Shown here one piece after another: positions 8,278 to 17,476 of a stretch of DNA of 64,000 bases (positions are counted from its first letter, which is position 1; every line of letters begins with the position of its first letter). The stretch lies in NCBI RefSeq assembly GCF_004765795.1, contig NZ_SBIV01000001.1, positions 248,001 through 312,000 of the forward strand, in the 5' to 3' direction. The translations under genes and the position numbers were made by a program. This DNA comes from Halorussus marinus (lineage in GTDB: Archaea > Halobacteriota > Halobacteria > Halobacteriales > Haladaptataceae). The notes beneath the pieces were generated by a model, which was given only the letters and a program-made list of their open reading frames with translations, was not told the DNA's origin and did no database searches.

Positions 8278-9052
8278 GATCCGACACCTCGTAGGTGACG
8301 TTGCCGTCCCGGAGCGCGTCGGTGACCCGACCGACGACGTCGGCGGTGACGACCACCACCGCGTCGAGCCCGCGGTCGGCGGCCGCGGCCGCGACCTCCC
8401 CGGCGGCGAACGTCGTGGCGGGCTCACGGTCGGCGCGTCCGAGCGCCACGACGGCCTCGACGCCCGTGGCCGCCACCAGATCGGCCGACTCGCAGGCGGC
8501 CGCCAGCGCGTCGGCGTCGGTCGCGCCGGCTCCGCCCGACCGGACGGGCGGGACCTGATAGACGGTCACGGTGCCGGGCTCGAAGTCGATGATTCCCTCG
8601 AAGCCGGTGACCCCCACGTCCGCGCCGGCCTCGGCGTCGGTGGTCGCGGCGCCGGTCGCCGGCCCCGTCTCGCCCGGACTCGCGTGGAGCAGTCCCTCCG
8701 AAAGCGTGAGAGTCACCGTCTGGCCCTCCTCGATGTCGTCGGTCGCGATCGCGGCCTCCTCCCTGACGCTCCCGAGGATGTCTTCGGTGACCCGGTCGGC
8801 GTACCGGCGCACGTCGGTCGCCTCCTGGAGGAGCCAGTCGACGCCCTCCTTGGTGACGCTGTAGCGCGACCGACCCTCCTTCTCGACGAGTCCGTCCTCG
8901 ACCAGCGCGCGGATGTACTCGCTGACCGCCTGACTCGTCACGCCGACCGCCTCGGCGATCTCGCCCTGACTCACCGCGGGCTGGCGCTCCGCGATCTCCG
9001 CGAGGATGCGAAACCGGGTGGCGGCGCGCTTGTTCTCCAGAACGTCGGACAT
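8270..9052 (-). CDS. Winged-helix transcriptional regulator with C-terminal sensor domain
   Basis: 260 residues. The N-terminal domain is a MarR/ArsR-like winged helix: RFRILAEIAERQPAVSQGEI, AEAVGVTSQAVSEYIRALVE, GRSRYSVTKEGVDWL. After a linker helix the C-terminal 150 residues form an alpha/beta domain with Gly-rich strands (GFEGIIDFEPGTVTVYQVPP, ADLVAATGVEAVVALGRADR) that could bind a ligand. This two-part design is widespread in haloarchaea, but I cannot name the effector. It is convergent with the J-domain gene, overlapping by eight bases, and divergent from the phosphoesterase at 9160. Confidence 0.82.
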   Translation of the reverse strand: MSDVLENKRAATRFRILAEIAERQPAVSQGEIAEAVGVTSQAVSEYIRALVEDGLVEKEGRSRYSVTKEGVDWLLQEATDVRRYADRVTEDILGSVREEAAIATDDIEEGQTVTLTLSEGLLHASPGETGPATGAATTDAEAGADVGVTGFEGIIDFEPGTVTVYQVPPVRSGGAGATDADALAAACESADLVAATGVEAVVALGRADREPATTFAAGEVAAAAADRGLDAVVVVTADVVGRVTDALRDGNVTYEVSDLS

Positions 9053-9159
9053 GTCCGAAACTGGCGGGCGGGACGGTAAAAATCCCCGCGGTCGGTCAGC
9101 GGACGGTGGCGCCCGCGCCACCGCAACGGGCAAAGGGGGCCGGCCCGTTTCCCCGACCG

Positions 9160-9849
9160 ATGAACGCCCGATACCGCGATCGCGCGGTCTACCTCCCCGA
9201 CGCCGACGCGCTCGTCGTCGCGGACGTCCACGTCGGCCGAGACGCCGCCTCCGCGGTCGAGATCCCGTTCGGGGAACGCGCGGACCTGACCGGTCGGCTC
9301 GCGGACCTGCTCGACGCGTTCGCCCCCGGCGACGTCGTCGTCGCGGGCGACCTGCTCCACGCCTTCGATCGGATCCCCGACGGCGTCGCGGAGACGGTCG
9401 ACGGGCTGGCGGCGGCGGTCGCCGACGCCGGCGCGGACCTGACCGTCGTCCGGGGCAACCACGACCGGCTACTCGACTCGTTCGACGTGGCGGCCACCGA
9501 CGCCTACCGCGTCGCCGACACCGTGATCTGTCACGGCCACGAGCGCCCCGACCCCCACGCCGACGCCGACCGGTACGTCGTCGGCCACGACCACCCGGCG
9601 ATCGAGATCGAGGGCAAGCGCCGGCCCTGTCTGCTCTACGGCCCCGGCGCGTTCCGCGGGGCCGACGTGCTGGTGCTCCCGGCGTTCACCCGTCTGGCGC
9701 CCGGATCGACGGTCAACGGCATGCGGACCGGCGACTTCATGTCGCCGCTCGTGACCGACGCCGACGCGCTCCGGCCGGTGGTCAGAGACGACGACCGCGG
9801 GGAGACGCTCGAGTTCCCGCCGCTCGGGGAGTTTCGCCGACTACTGTAA
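9160..9849 (+). CDS. Metallophosphoesterase (MJ0037-like)
   Basis: 229 residues with the metallophosphoesterase motifs in order: VVADVHVGRD (Asp22, His24), VAGDLLHAFD (Asp64), VRGNHDRL (Asn100, His101), ICHGHERPD and YVVGHDHP. This compact form is the archaeal MJ0037-like group. A metal-dependent phosphatase or nuclease activity is expected; the substrate is unknown. The ATG at 9160 starts right at the first beta strand. Its 3' end overlaps the convergent FAD oxidoreductase gene by nine bases. Confidence 0.88.
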   Translation: MNARYRDRAVYLPDADALVVADVHVGRDAASAVEIPFGERADLTGRLADLLDAFAPGDVVVAGDLLHAFDRIPDGVAETVDGLAAAVADAGADLTVVRGNHDRLLDSFDVAATDAYRVADTVICHGHERPDPHADADRYVVGHDHPAIEIEGKRRPCLLYGPGAFRGADVLVLPAFTRLAPGSTVNGMRTGDFMSPLVTDADALRPVVRDDDRGETLEFPPLGEFRRLL

Positions 9850-11097
9850 GTCGAGGTCCGCCCGCACCGCGCGGGCGGCCGTCCGCCCGCTCTGCATGGC
9901 GGCGTTCAGCGACGAGGCCTCGGTGTACTCGCCGGCGAGGTACACCGACCCCTCCGGGGCTCGAACCGCCGGCAGGCCGTCGTAGACGCCCGGCGGTTGG
10001 GCGAACTGGCCGAACTCGATCCGGCTGGTGTGGAGTAGGTCGAGGTCGAGTCGGCGCTCGGGATACCACGATTCGAGGGTGCGGGCGGTCCGGGCCGCGA
10101 GCGTCTCGTCGGGGTCGTCGGGCGCGCCCAGATACGTCGCGCTCAGGAGGTTGCGATCCTCGGGGGCGTACTCGGGGGCGACCGACGAGAGCTGGGCGAT
10201 CTGGTTGGGCGACGCGCTCTCGGCGTTGAGCAACAGCCGCCTGCCGGCGTCGAGTTCCTCGCCGTCGAACGCGTAGTACTGGGTGACACACCCCTTGGCG
10301 TCGGTCGGGATCGCGTCGACGCCGGTGAGCTCGCGGGCCCGCTTCGGGTCGGTCGCGACCACCACCGCGTCGGCGGCGTCGGTCTCGCGGCCGAGTTCGA
10401 CCCGCCCGTCGGTCCCGACCTCGGTCACCGTCTCGTCGGTGACGATTCGGGCCCCCGCGTCGCGGGCCGACGCCGCGAGCTGGTCGCTGATCGCGCCCAT
10501 TCCCCGAGCCGGCACCGCGGTGTCGCCGGTCGCGAGCATCTTGAACGTGAACTCGAACGCCTTCCGAGAGGTCGAGAGGCTCCGATCGAGGGTGATGCCG
10601 CCGTAGAACGGCTCGGCGAAGTTCGCGAGGAACTTCCCGGAAAAGCCCCGCTCGCGGAGGTACTCGCGGGTCGAGGCGTCGGGACCGCCGAAGATCTCGG
10701 CGTCGGGTTTGTCCCGGAGCTCCCGGTAGAGCCCGAGCACCCGGAGCTTGTCGCCGACGGTCACGTCGCGGTTGAACAGGGTCTCGACCGCGCTGAACGG
10801 GTCCCGGAGCGGGTCCGACAGCGTCGCGCGGTGGCCGGGTCGGGCCACGACTGCGCCGGGGACGAACGTCCGGAGGTCGAGGGCGTCCAGATCGAGCTCT
10901 CGCCCGACCGCGGGGTAGGCGGTGAAAAGCACCTGAAAGCCGCGGTCGAAGACGAACCCGTCACGCCGGGTCGAGCGCACCCGGCCGCCGACCTCGCCGT
11001 GGCGTTCGTACAGTCGCACGTCCGCGCCCGCCTCGGCGAGGTGGCGGGCCGCGACCAGTCCGGCCAGTCCGCCGCCCGCGACGACGACTTCGGTCAT
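9841..11097 (-). CDS. FAD-dependent oxidoreductase (amine oxidase / phytoene desaturase-like)
   Basis: 418 residues. The dinucleotide-binding start VVVAGGGLAGLVAARHLAEA and the following ERHGEVGGRVRSTRRDGFVF are the FAD signature of amine oxidases and carotenoid desaturases. The C-terminal VYLAGEYTEASSLNAAMQSG completes the FAD site. Length and layout fit NAD(P)/FAD-dependent oxidoreductases of unknown substrate that are common in haloarchaea. No carotenoid gene is nearby, so a role in pigment synthesis is only a possibility. Confidence 0.85.
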   Translation of the reverse strand: MTEVVVAGGGLAGLVAARHLAEAGADVRLYERHGEVGGRVRSTRRDGFVFDRGFQVLFTAYPAVGRELDLDALDLRTFVPGAVVARPGHRATLSDPLRDPFSAVETLFNRDVTVGDKLRVLGLYRELRDKPDAEIFGGPDASTREYLRERGFSGKFLANFAEPFYGGITLDRSLSTSRKAFEFTFKMLATGDTAVPARGMGAISDQLAASARDAGARIVTDETVTEVGTDGRVELGRETDAADAVVVATDPKRARELTGVDAIPTDAKGCVTQYYAFDGEELDAGRRLLLNAESASPNQIAQLSSVAPEYAPEDRNLLSATYLGAPDDPDETLAARTARTLESWYPERRLDLDLLHTSRIEFGQFAQPPGVYDGLPAVRAPEGSVYLAGEYTEASSLNAAMQSGRTAARAVRADLDLQ

Positions 11098-11209
11098 TGA
11101 CGGGCGTTGGGCCGCCCGGCACAAAATCTCTCCGTTCCGAGAGGAGGGCCGTCGGGCGTCCCGTCTCCGAGACACCACGCTTTTCCACCCGGCCCGCCAA
11201 GGGGTTCGC

Positions 11210-11614
11210 ATGGCAGACGACGAATCCAGCGACCAGTCCGAATCCGAGACAGACAACGGCGAGGACGAGAAGTCCTTCCGCGAGCGCGTCGAGGAGATCC
11301 GCGAGAAGCGCGCCGAGGAAGGCGAAGGCGAGGGCGATGACCGACGCGAGAAGATGGAAGAGATGATGGGCGGTGGCGGCCCCGGCGGCATGGGCGGTGG
11401 CGGCGGCAACCCCTTCGCCCAGATGATGGGCGGCATGATGGGCGGTGGCGGCCCCGGCGGCATGGGCGGCGGGCCCGGCGGCCCCGGCGGCCGACCCGGC
11501 GAGAGCGAGAGCGCCGGCAACGAGGAGCTCACCCGCGAGGTCCGACAGCTCCGCGACGAGGTTCGGGACGCGACCCGCCAGCTCCAGCGCATCGCCGACG
11601 CGCTCGAAGACTGA
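11210..11614 (+). CDS. Gly/Met-rich low-complexity protein with coiled coil
   Basis: 134 residues in three parts: a highly charged helix (about 20-48, SFRERVEEIREKRAEEG), a low-complexity centre rich in Gly, Met and Pro (about 53-95) made of repeated GGGGPGGMGG units, and a C-terminal heptad helix (ELTREVRQLRDEVRDATRQL). In the DNA the unit starting ATGATGGGCGGTGGCGGCCC occurs twice, 72 bp apart (from 11363 and 11435). No enzyme motif is visible. The GGMGG patches resemble the flexible linkers of DnaJ here, so a chaperone-related or oligomeric role is possible but unproven. Confidence 0.7.
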   Translation: MADDESSDQSESETDNGEDEKSFRERVEEIREKRAEEGEGEGDDRREKMEEMMGGGGPGGMGGGGGNPFAQMMGGMMGGGGPGGMGGGPGGPGGRPGESESAGNEELTREVRQLRDEVRDATRQLQRIADALED

Positions 11615-11903
11615 GGCCGCGACGCGCGATTCTTTTCGGCTACTCGGTCGCGTAGTCGACCGTCGGCGCGGCGCGCTCACATCGCCCACCTCTGCGCGCC
11701 CCGCCCCGGCGACTACGCTTCGCTCCGATCGACGCCGCGGATAGCGTACCGGCCGATACCGGCGGCTTCGTCGCGGCTATCGCTCTTTTCGCCTTCAATC
11801 ACGAGCGCGGATTTCGTCGCCGAACCGGGGACGAAACCCCTCGCGAGGACTTCCGGGACGAACGGATTTAAGAGCGTCAGTGGGTTCATTTCGAATCGTA
11901 ACA
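11615..11903. other. Intergenic, no clear gene
   Basis: About 290 bases between two plus-strand genes. Apart from a TATA-like GATTTAAGAG near 11866, which serves the MFS gene, I see no convincing short gene, RNA or repeat. Confidence 0.5.
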
Positions 11904-13199
11904 GTGGCCGAGTCGACCGGCGGGACGCTCAGGCTGTTCGGGAACCGGGAGTTCGTGGCGCTGGCGAGCACCGCGTTCGCCCGGAGTCAGGCCTACTCGA
12001 CCATCCTGATCGCGCTGGCGCTGTACGCGGACATGTTCGGCACCTCCAGCACCGTCGAGGGGCTGTTTGGCACCGCGTTCGCCGCGGTCCAGTTGGTCAT
12101 CGTGCTCCCGCTGGGCCGGTACATCGACCTCAAGGACGCGAAGAAGTTCCTGCTGGCCGGACTCGTGCTCAACGTCGCCGTCTTCGTCGGGTTCGCGTTC
12201 GTCTCGGCGGTCGAACACGTCATCCTGCTCCGGGCGGTTCAGGGGCTGGGCGCGAGCATCCTCTGGCTGACCGGGACGACCGTCGTCGGCGAGATCAGCC
12301 CCGACGAGTCGCGGGGGCTGTGGATCGGCTCGTACAATCAGGTCGGCGCCATCTCCAGCCTGTTCGGCGACATCTTCGGCGGCCTGTTGCTGTTTCTCTA
12401 CGGCTTCGAACTGACGTACGCCGCGCTCAGCCTGTTCACGATCGGGGCGTTCGTCTCGGTGTACCTGTTCCTCCGGGACAACCCCGGCGGGACCGCCGAC
12501 CCCGAGGAAGCCTCCGGGATGGAGACCATCCGGGACCTCCTCGGCCGGCGGGCGATCAAGGCGCTCGTGTTCTTCCGGGGGTCGTTCAGCGTCGGCAAGA
12601 TGGCGGTCATCACGTTCCTCCCGATCTACGCCCGGACCGGGTTCGGCATCAACGCCTTCCTCATCGGCGGGATCATGGCCGGCGGCAAGCTCACCAAGGC
12701 ACTCACGCAGGGGTGGGTCGGCGACCTCACCGACCGGTTCGGCCGGAAGTACCGGTTCATCCTCGTGGGCGCGCTCGTCTACGCTGTCGGCACCGCGCTC
12801 ATCCCGCTGGCGGGGTTCGCGGAGGGGTACGTCCCCGGCGTGACCCTCGCGGCGTTCGGCGAGCAGATGGCGCTTCCGGGCGCCTTCTTCGTGCTGTTCG
12901 CCGCCTACGCCGTCCTCGGCGTCGGCGACAGCCTCCGGCTTCCCGCGAGCATGGCGCTGTTCGTCGAGGAGGGCGAGTACTTCGACGCGGTCGGATCGAG
13001 CCTCTCGTTGCGCTCGATCGCGTGGAAGGTCGGACAGGTCGGCGGCCCAGTGTTCGTCGGCGCGATCTGGGACGCCACGACGGTGCTGGTGGCGTTCTGG
13101 ACTGCCGCCGGGTTCATCGTCGTCTCGTCGATCGCGTTCGCGTACCTCTTCGCGTCGGAGGCCGCCCCGGAGGGCGCCGATGCGGTGGCCGGGGACTGA
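11904..13199 (+). CDS. MFS transporter
   Basis: 431 residues with about twelve membrane helices. The loop after helix 2 (GRYIDLKDAKKFLLAGL) and the equivalent after helix 8 (VGDLTDRFGRKYRFILVG) are the MFS signature, split by a central loop near residue 200 (DNPGGTADPEEASGM). Substrate cannot be told; the architecture is that of a drug or metabolite exporter. A TATA-like box at 11866 favours the GTG at 11904 over one eight codons earlier (11880). Confidence 0.88.
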   Translation: MAESTGGTLRLFGNREFVALASTAFARSQAYSTILIALALYADMFGTSSTVEGLFGTAFAAVQLVIVLPLGRYIDLKDAKKFLLAGLVLNVAVFVGFAFVSAVEHVILLRAVQGLGASILWLTGTTVVGEISPDESRGLWIGSYNQVGAISSLFGDIFGGLLLFLYGFELTYAALSLFTIGAFVSVYLFLRDNPGGTADPEEASGMETIRDLLGRRAIKALVFFRGSFSVGKMAVITFLPIYARTGFGINAFLIGGIMAGGKLTKALTQGWVGDLTDRFGRKYRFILVGALVYAVGTALIPLAGFAEGYVPGVTLAAFGEQMALPGAFFVLFAAYAVLGVGDSLRLPASMALFVEEGEYFDAVGSSLSLRSIAWKVGQVGGPVFVGAIWDATTVLVAFWTAAGFIVVSSIAFAYLFASEAAPEGADAVAGD

Positions 13200-13335
13200 G
13201 ACTCGGCCGGCGATTGTCCGGGGCGACTCCACGATCTCTCTGGCGGCGCGATCGTACCGCCGGCCCGAGAGCAGATCTCACGGGCGCTGGACTACCGACC
13301 GCGGGACGAGGCCGCGGCCGTCGTAGAAAGAAAGC

Positions 13336-13602
13336 TTAAACCGCGAGCTCGTCGGCGGCCTTGACGACGTCGACCGCCTCGGCGTCGATCGATTCGGTTT
13401 CGAGCCAGTGGGGGACGAAGTTGCGCTTCGCGAAGTCCTCGCGCTCGTCTTCGGTGCCGATGATACACCACAGCTGTGGTTCGTCGGGACCGTGCCAGTC
13501 GCCCTGCCGGCTGATGGAGAAGCAGACCCGCTCGCCGCCGTCGTACTCGATGATGGCGTTTCGCCGGATGCCCGGGTTCCCGTGGATGATGAGTCGCTTC
13601 AT
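13336..13602 (-). CDS. HAH_0734 family small protein
   Basis: 88 residues: MKRLIIHGNPGIRRNAIIEY, then ERVCFSISRQGDWHGPDEPQ and LWCIIGTEDEREDF. It matches a small conserved haloarchaeal family of unknown function. There are two isolated cysteines and no membrane helix. It lies just upstream of fen1 on the same strand order (fen1 is at 13677-14660, also minus), with a 74-base gap, so co-transcription with fen1 is possible. Confidence 0.8.
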   Translation of the reverse strand: MKRLIIHGNPGIRRNAIIEYDGGERVCFSISRQGDWHGPDEPQLWCIIGTEDEREDFAKRNFVPHWLETESIDAEAVDVVKAADELAV

Positions 13603-13676
13603 GCGAGTGGATTCGGAAGGACCGGGTAAAAGCGCTTCGGGACCGCCCGTTCGGCGTCTGGGCGGGGCGGGCCCGG

Positions 13677-14660
13677 TCAGGTCCACTCCCCGAGGCCGGT
13701 CTGGACCACCGACTCCTCGATGCGCTCGAAGCCGCGCTCGACCTCCCCGGCGCTGACCTCCCACTCGTCGACGACGTACTCGCGGGCGGCGTCGAGGTCG
13801 GGGTCCATCTCGGCGTCGAACGCGTAGTCGTCGGTGACCGACGGGTTCAGGAACAGCTCTCGGATCACGTCGACGTCCTTGTCGATGTGGGCGCCCTCGG
13901 CTTCGAGCACGCCCCAGATGTCGCCGTGCTCTTTGACCGTCTCGAGCGCGGTCTTCGGGCCGATGCCCGAGACGCCCTCGTTGAAATCGGTGCCACAGAG
14001 GATGCCGATGTCGACCAACTGCTCCCACGTCACCTCGAGGTCGTCGAGGGTGGCTTCGAAGTCCATCAGCTCGGGGTCGCCCTTGCTTGTGAGCTGGCGG
14101 AGCGTCAGCGGCGCCCCGAGCAACAGCGCGTCGTAGTCCTCGGTCCCGCAGTAGTCGACCGCGCCGACCCGGTTCATGTAGGCGGCCTGTGCCTCGCCCT
14201 CGGCCGGGGCCTCGATGTAGGGGACGTCGAGGCGGTCGAACAGCTCCCGGGTCGTGCGCTGGATGGTGTCGGTGAGCCGCTGAGTGTGGGCGTCGAGCCG
14301 GGCGACCTCGATCGCGTCGCCCGCCTCGCGCGCTTTCTCCAGCCGCTCCTCGCGGGCCTCGCGGGCCTCCCGGCGCTGTTCGATCTCCGCGGACTTGTGG
14401 TCGGTGACTGACCCGTCGAAGACGAACACGGGCGTCAGGTCGTTCTCGAAGAACTTCGGGAGCCCCTGGACGACGCCGATCAGGTTCGCGACCTCGGTGT
14501 CGTCGGCGGTGGTGTAGGCGTCGTCGGTGGTCCACTTGACGGTCGTCGTGAGGTACTTGTAGAGCCAGTTGTGGGCGTCGACGGCGACCGTCTCGCCGTC
14601 GAGGTCCTCGAAGGGGACCTCCGAGAGCACCGCGAGCTGCCGCAGATCGGTGTTTCCCAT
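13677..14660 (-). CDS. fen: Flap endonuclease 1
   Basis: 327 residues. It starts MGNTDLRQL with the N-terminal nuclease domain ([33 protein letters not shown]), the internal domain ([34 protein letters not shown]) and the H3TH motif [20 protein letters not shown]. Metal-binding acidic residues are present in each. The last eight residues, QTGLGEWT, resemble a PCNA-interacting box. It cuts 5' flaps during Okazaki fragment maturation and base-excision repair. Divergent from pyrF across 104 bp. Confidence 0.97.
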   Translation of the reverse strand: MGNTDLRQLAVLSEVPFEDLDGETVAVDAHNWLYKYLTTTVKWTTDDAYTTADDTEVANLIGVVQGLPKFFENDLTPVFVFDGSVTDHKSAEIEQRREAREAREERLEKAREAGDAIEVARLDAHTQRLTDTIQRTTRELFDRLDVPYIEAPAEGEAQAAYMNRVGAVDYCGTEDYDALLLGAPLTLRQLTSKGDPELMDFEATLDDLEVTWEQLVDIGILCGTDFNEGVSGIGPKTALETVKEHGDIWGVLEAEGAHIDKDVDVIRELFLNPSVTDDYAFDAEMDPDLDAAREYVVDEWEVSAGEVERGFERIEESVVQTGLGEWT

Positions 14661-14764
14661 CGCCCGCCAGTAGGGCGCCCGCGGATTTGAAGGTCCGGGT
14701 TCGGCGTCGTCGGTCGCGGCCCGAATCCGACGCTTTTGTATCCACACCGCCGAAACCGAGCCCA

Positions 14765-15568
14765 ATGCCCGCGTTCTTCGACCGCCTCGCCGACCGCATC
14801 GCCGAGATCGACAGCGTCGTGTCGGTGGGTCTGGACCCCGACGAGGACCGCCTCCCCGACGCGGTCCGGGGCGCCGACCTGCCCCGGTGGGAGTTCAACC
14901 GACGGATTATCGACGCGACCCGCGAGTCCGCCGCCGCGTTCAAGCCCAACGCCGCCTTCTACGAGGACCCCGACGGCTGGCGCGCACTCGAAAAGACCGT
15001 CGACTACGCTCGCGAACGAGGCGTGCCGGTGTTGCTCGACGCCAAGCGCGCCGACATCGGTAACACCTCCCGGCAGTACGCGAAGATTCTCGACTCGGTC
15101 GACGCCATCACCCTCAACCCCTACCTCGGACGGGACGCGCTGGCGCCGTTTCTCGACCGCGAGACGGCGGGCTGTTTTCTGCTCTGTCGGACCTCTAACC
15201 CCGGCGGCGCGGACGTCCAGGACCTCGAACTCGCGGGGGGCGAACGCGTCTACGAGCGCGTGGCCGACCTCGCCGCCGAGTGGAACGACGCGGGCAACGT
15301 CGGGCTCGTCGTGGGCGCGACCTCCCCCGACGAGCTCCGGGCGGTCCGCGAACGCGTCCCCGAACTGCCGTTTCTCGTCCCCGGCGTCGGCGCGCAGGGC
15401 GGCGACGCCGCGGCGGCCGCCGAGTGCGCGACCGCGACGAACGGCGCCGGCCTCGTCAACTCGACGCGGGGCATCATCTTCGCGGGCGAGGACTCCGAGC
15501 GACCGTTCGACGAGGCGGCGGGCGAGGCGGCCGCCGACCTCGCCGAGCGGCTCAACGCCCACCGGTAG
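14765..15568 (+). CDS. pyrF: Orotidine 5'-phosphate decarboxylase (type 2)
   Basis: 267 residues, matching the longer type 2 OMP decarboxylase. The motif [19 protein letters not shown] carries the catalytic Asp-Lys-Asp set; the start [15 protein letters not shown] and the phosphate-binding end [24 protein letters not shown] are typical. It makes UMP in the last step of pyrimidine synthesis. The ATG at 14765 begins the protein as in relatives; an upstream ATG at 14687 would run through the fen1 promoter. Confidence 0.96.
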   Translation: MPAFFDRLADRIAEIDSVVSVGLDPDEDRLPDAVRGADLPRWEFNRRIIDATRESAAAFKPNAAFYEDPDGWRALEKTVDYARERGVPVLLDAKRADIGNTSRQYAKILDSVDAITLNPYLGRDALAPFLDRETAGCFLLCRTSNPGGADVQDLELAGGERVYERVADLAAEWNDAGNVGLVVGATSPDELRAVRERVPELPFLVPGVGAQGGDAAAAAECATATNGAGLVNSTRGIIFAGEDSERPFDEAAGEAAADLAERLNAHR

Positions 15569-15654
15569 CCGGGCCGCGGGCTCGGGAGCCGGAGTCGGCG
15601 CCCTACCCGCCCCGGACCGATAGCCATAATCGGCGCCCACACGAACGTCCGGGT

Positions 15655-15918
15655 ATGACACGGGAAGTCTCCGCGCGGCCCTACCTCGCGGGCGCCGCGG
15701 TCGTGGTGGTCGCGCTGGCCGGACTCCTCGGCGCGGTCGTCGGAACCACCGGCCAGCAGGAGGGGATGGCGATGGATCTCCTCGGAGTCGTCTCCTTCCA
15801 GATGACGCCGATTTCGATGGCGGCGTTCGGGATGACCGCGACCGCGGCGGTCCTCGCGCTCCTGTTCGGGCTCGTCAGCGTCGCCGCCGCGTACGACGAG
15901 GCCGAGACGACGGGGTGA
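15655..15918 (+). CDS. Small two-helix membrane protein
   Basis: 87 residues with two membrane helices (about 10-30 and 50-80), a Gly/Gln/Met loop between and a short acidic tail. I do not recognise a family with certainty; similar small membrane proteins are common in haloarchaea. It begins 86 bases after pyrF on the same strand and could be co-transcribed with it. Confidence 0.7.
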   Translation: MTREVSARPYLAGAAVVVVALAGLLGAVVGTTGQQEGMAMDLLGVVSFQMTPISMAAFGMTATAAVLALLFGLVSVAAAYDEAETTG

Positions 15919-15975
15919 GCGGTCTCACACCCTCGGCCGACCCACCGGCGGTCGCCCGGCGAGCGGGGCCTGCGG

Positions 15976-16740
15976 TCAGCGCTCGACCCGGACGCGTTCG
16001 CCCGCCGAGAGCCCGAACGCCTCCTCGCCCCGGCCCCGATTGACCGCGAGCTCGACGTTGCCGTGGCTCCCGACCGTGACGAGGCGCTCGCCGGCCGCCC
16101 GCTCGGCGTACGCGCGAGCCACGGGCGCCGGTTCGCCGTTCACGATCACCGACTCGCGGTCGGCGAGAAACTCCCCGGGGACGTTGGTGACGACGTTGCC
16201 GAAGCCGTCGACGACGAGGACCTCTCCCACCGCCACGGCGCCGTCGCGGTCGGGGTCTGGAAATCGGAGGTCGACGAACTCGTCGGCCGGCGAGATCCGA
16301 TCGAGTCGCTCGAACGAGTCGACGCCGGCCTCGTGGACGTCGGCCGCCGCGGGCGCGAACACGTCCCGGCCGTGAAAGGTGGTGCTCTCGGTGTCTCGGT
16401 CGGCGTACGCGACGTCGAAGACCTCGACGCCCGCCTCCTCGCCCGCCAGCGCGCGGGCCGCCGGGAGCGCGAGCCCGTTGTCCGGCGCGACCAGCGCGTG
16501 ATCGCCGGCCCGGATCGCGAGCGCCGCCCGCTCGGTGCCGACGCCGGGGTCGACGACCGCGAGGTGGACCGCCGCCGGGAAATACGTCAGGACCTCCCGA
16601 AGCCAGAACGCCGCGGCACGCACGTTCTGGCGGGGGAAGTCGTGGGCCACGTCGACTAGCCGGGCGTCGGTTCGGCCGAGCAACACGCCCTTCATCGCCG
16701 CGGGGTACGGCGATCCGAAGTCCGAAGCGAGCGTTATCAT
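15976..16740 (-). CDS. S-adenosyl-L-methionine hydroxide adenosyltransferase family protein (DUF62)
   Basis: 254 residues of the SAM hydrolase/fluorinase superfamily. The start MITLASDFGSPYPAAMKGVL is typical (Asp of the substrate site), with LAVVDPGVGTERAALAI, LVAPDNGLALP, FHGRDVFAPAAA and the C-terminal domain signature VLVVDGFGNVVTNVPG. The archaeal enzymes hydrolyse SAM to adenosine and methionine; fluorinase activity is not expected. The ATG at 16740 is used. Next minus-strand gene upstream is nadM, 47 bases away. Confidence 0.92.
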   Translation of the reverse strand: MITLASDFGSPYPAAMKGVLLGRTDARLVDVAHDFPRQNVRAAAFWLREVLTYFPAAVHLAVVDPGVGTERAALAIRAGDHALVAPDNGLALPAARALAGEEAGVEVFDVAYADRDTESTTFHGRDVFAPAAADVHEAGVDSFERLDRISPADEFVDLRFPDPDRDGAVAVGEVLVVDGFGNVVTNVPGEFLADRESVIVNGEPAPVARAYAERAAGERLVTVGSHGNVELAVNRGRGEEAFGLSAGERVRVER

Positions 16741-16787
16741 AGCCGATCGTTGGGGCGCCCCGGCCGTAAAAATCCCGACCCGGCGGT

Positions 16788-17306
16788 TCACTCGCCGTTG
16801 CTGTCCGAGTCGCTCACCTGCTGGATCCGGTCGAGTCCGCCACACTCCTCGACGACCTCGACCACGGCCTCGGGGACCAGCGACTCCCAGTCGTCGCCGA
16901 GGATCATGCGCTCGCGGACCTCCGTGCCCTCGAGGACGTCGCGGTTGAACATCGGCGACTGGCGCACCTCGACGCCCGCCTCCTCGAAGAGTCGGATGAC
17001 GAGGGGGTTGTTCGAGTAGGCGACGTCGAAGTCCGGACACATGCTCTGGACGTGGCTGACCCACACCGAGTTGCGCTCTAAGTCCTCAATCGGGACCGCG
17101 TAGGTCACCAGATCCGAGTCCACCAGCGACTTGGTGATCATCATGATGCGTTCGCCCGCCGTGAAGGGGTCGTGGCGGCTGTGGGAGTCGCCCGCGCTCC
17201 CGATGCCGAGGACCAGTTCGTCGACCTCCTCGGCGATGGTCTCGACCACGTTCCGGTGGCCGTTGTGGAACGGCTGGAACCGCCCGATGTAGAACCCGCG
17301 GGTCAT
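16788..17306 (-). CDS. nadM: Nicotinamide-nucleotide adenylyltransferase
   Basis: 172 residues. GRFQPFHNGH (residues 8-17) is the nucleotidyltransferase HxGH signature of archaeal NMN adenylyltransferase, and the later PMFNRDVLEGTEVRERMILG holds the ISGT-like second motif with variation (EGTEVR). It makes NAD from NMN and ATP. A TATA box (17328-17336) lies 22-30 nt before the ATG, so the message is probably leaderless. The acidic C-terminal tail after residue 160 is a halophilic addition. Confidence 0.95.
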   Translation of the reverse strand: MTRGFYIGRFQPFHNGHRNVVETIAEEVDELVLGIGSAGDSHSRHDPFTAGERIMMITKSLVDSDLVTYAVPIEDLERNSVWVSHVQSMCPDFDVAYSNNPLVIRLFEEAGVEVRQSPMFNRDVLEGTEVRERMILGDDWESLVPEAVVEVVEECGGLDRIQQVSDSDSNGE

Positions 17307-17327
17307 ACGCCACGTTGCGCTCGGGAG

Positions 17328-17336
17328 TTTTATAAG
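17328..17336 (-). promoter_or_regulatory. TATA box of nadM
   Basis: CTTATAAAA on the minus strand, 22-30 nt before the nadM start. A clear archaeal TATA element that supports the chosen start. Confidence 0.65.
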
Positions 17337-17448
17337 GGTGGCGAGTCGCCCGAGACGCCAGAAACGATCGACTCGGGCGCCGTCGCGCCGGATTCGCTGG
17401 CGGGCCGTCTCGGTCCGAGAGGGAGAAAGTATATCAGTTCGCCACCCC

Positions 17449-17460
17449 ACCGTTTAGATA
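17449..17460 (+). promoter_or_regulatory. TATA-like box of lonB
   Basis: CCGTTTAGATAC lies about 17-28 nt before the lonB ATG. A second AT-rich candidate, AAGTATATC, is at 17427-17435 and would give a longer leader. Confidence 0.4.
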
Positions 17461-17476
17461 CGTACAGGACCGTTCT

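Noticed and set aside
15976-16740. Fluorinase or chlorinase
   Set aside because: It belongs to the same superfamily, but the sequence fits the common archaeal SAM hydrolase group and there is no halogenation gene cluster nearby.
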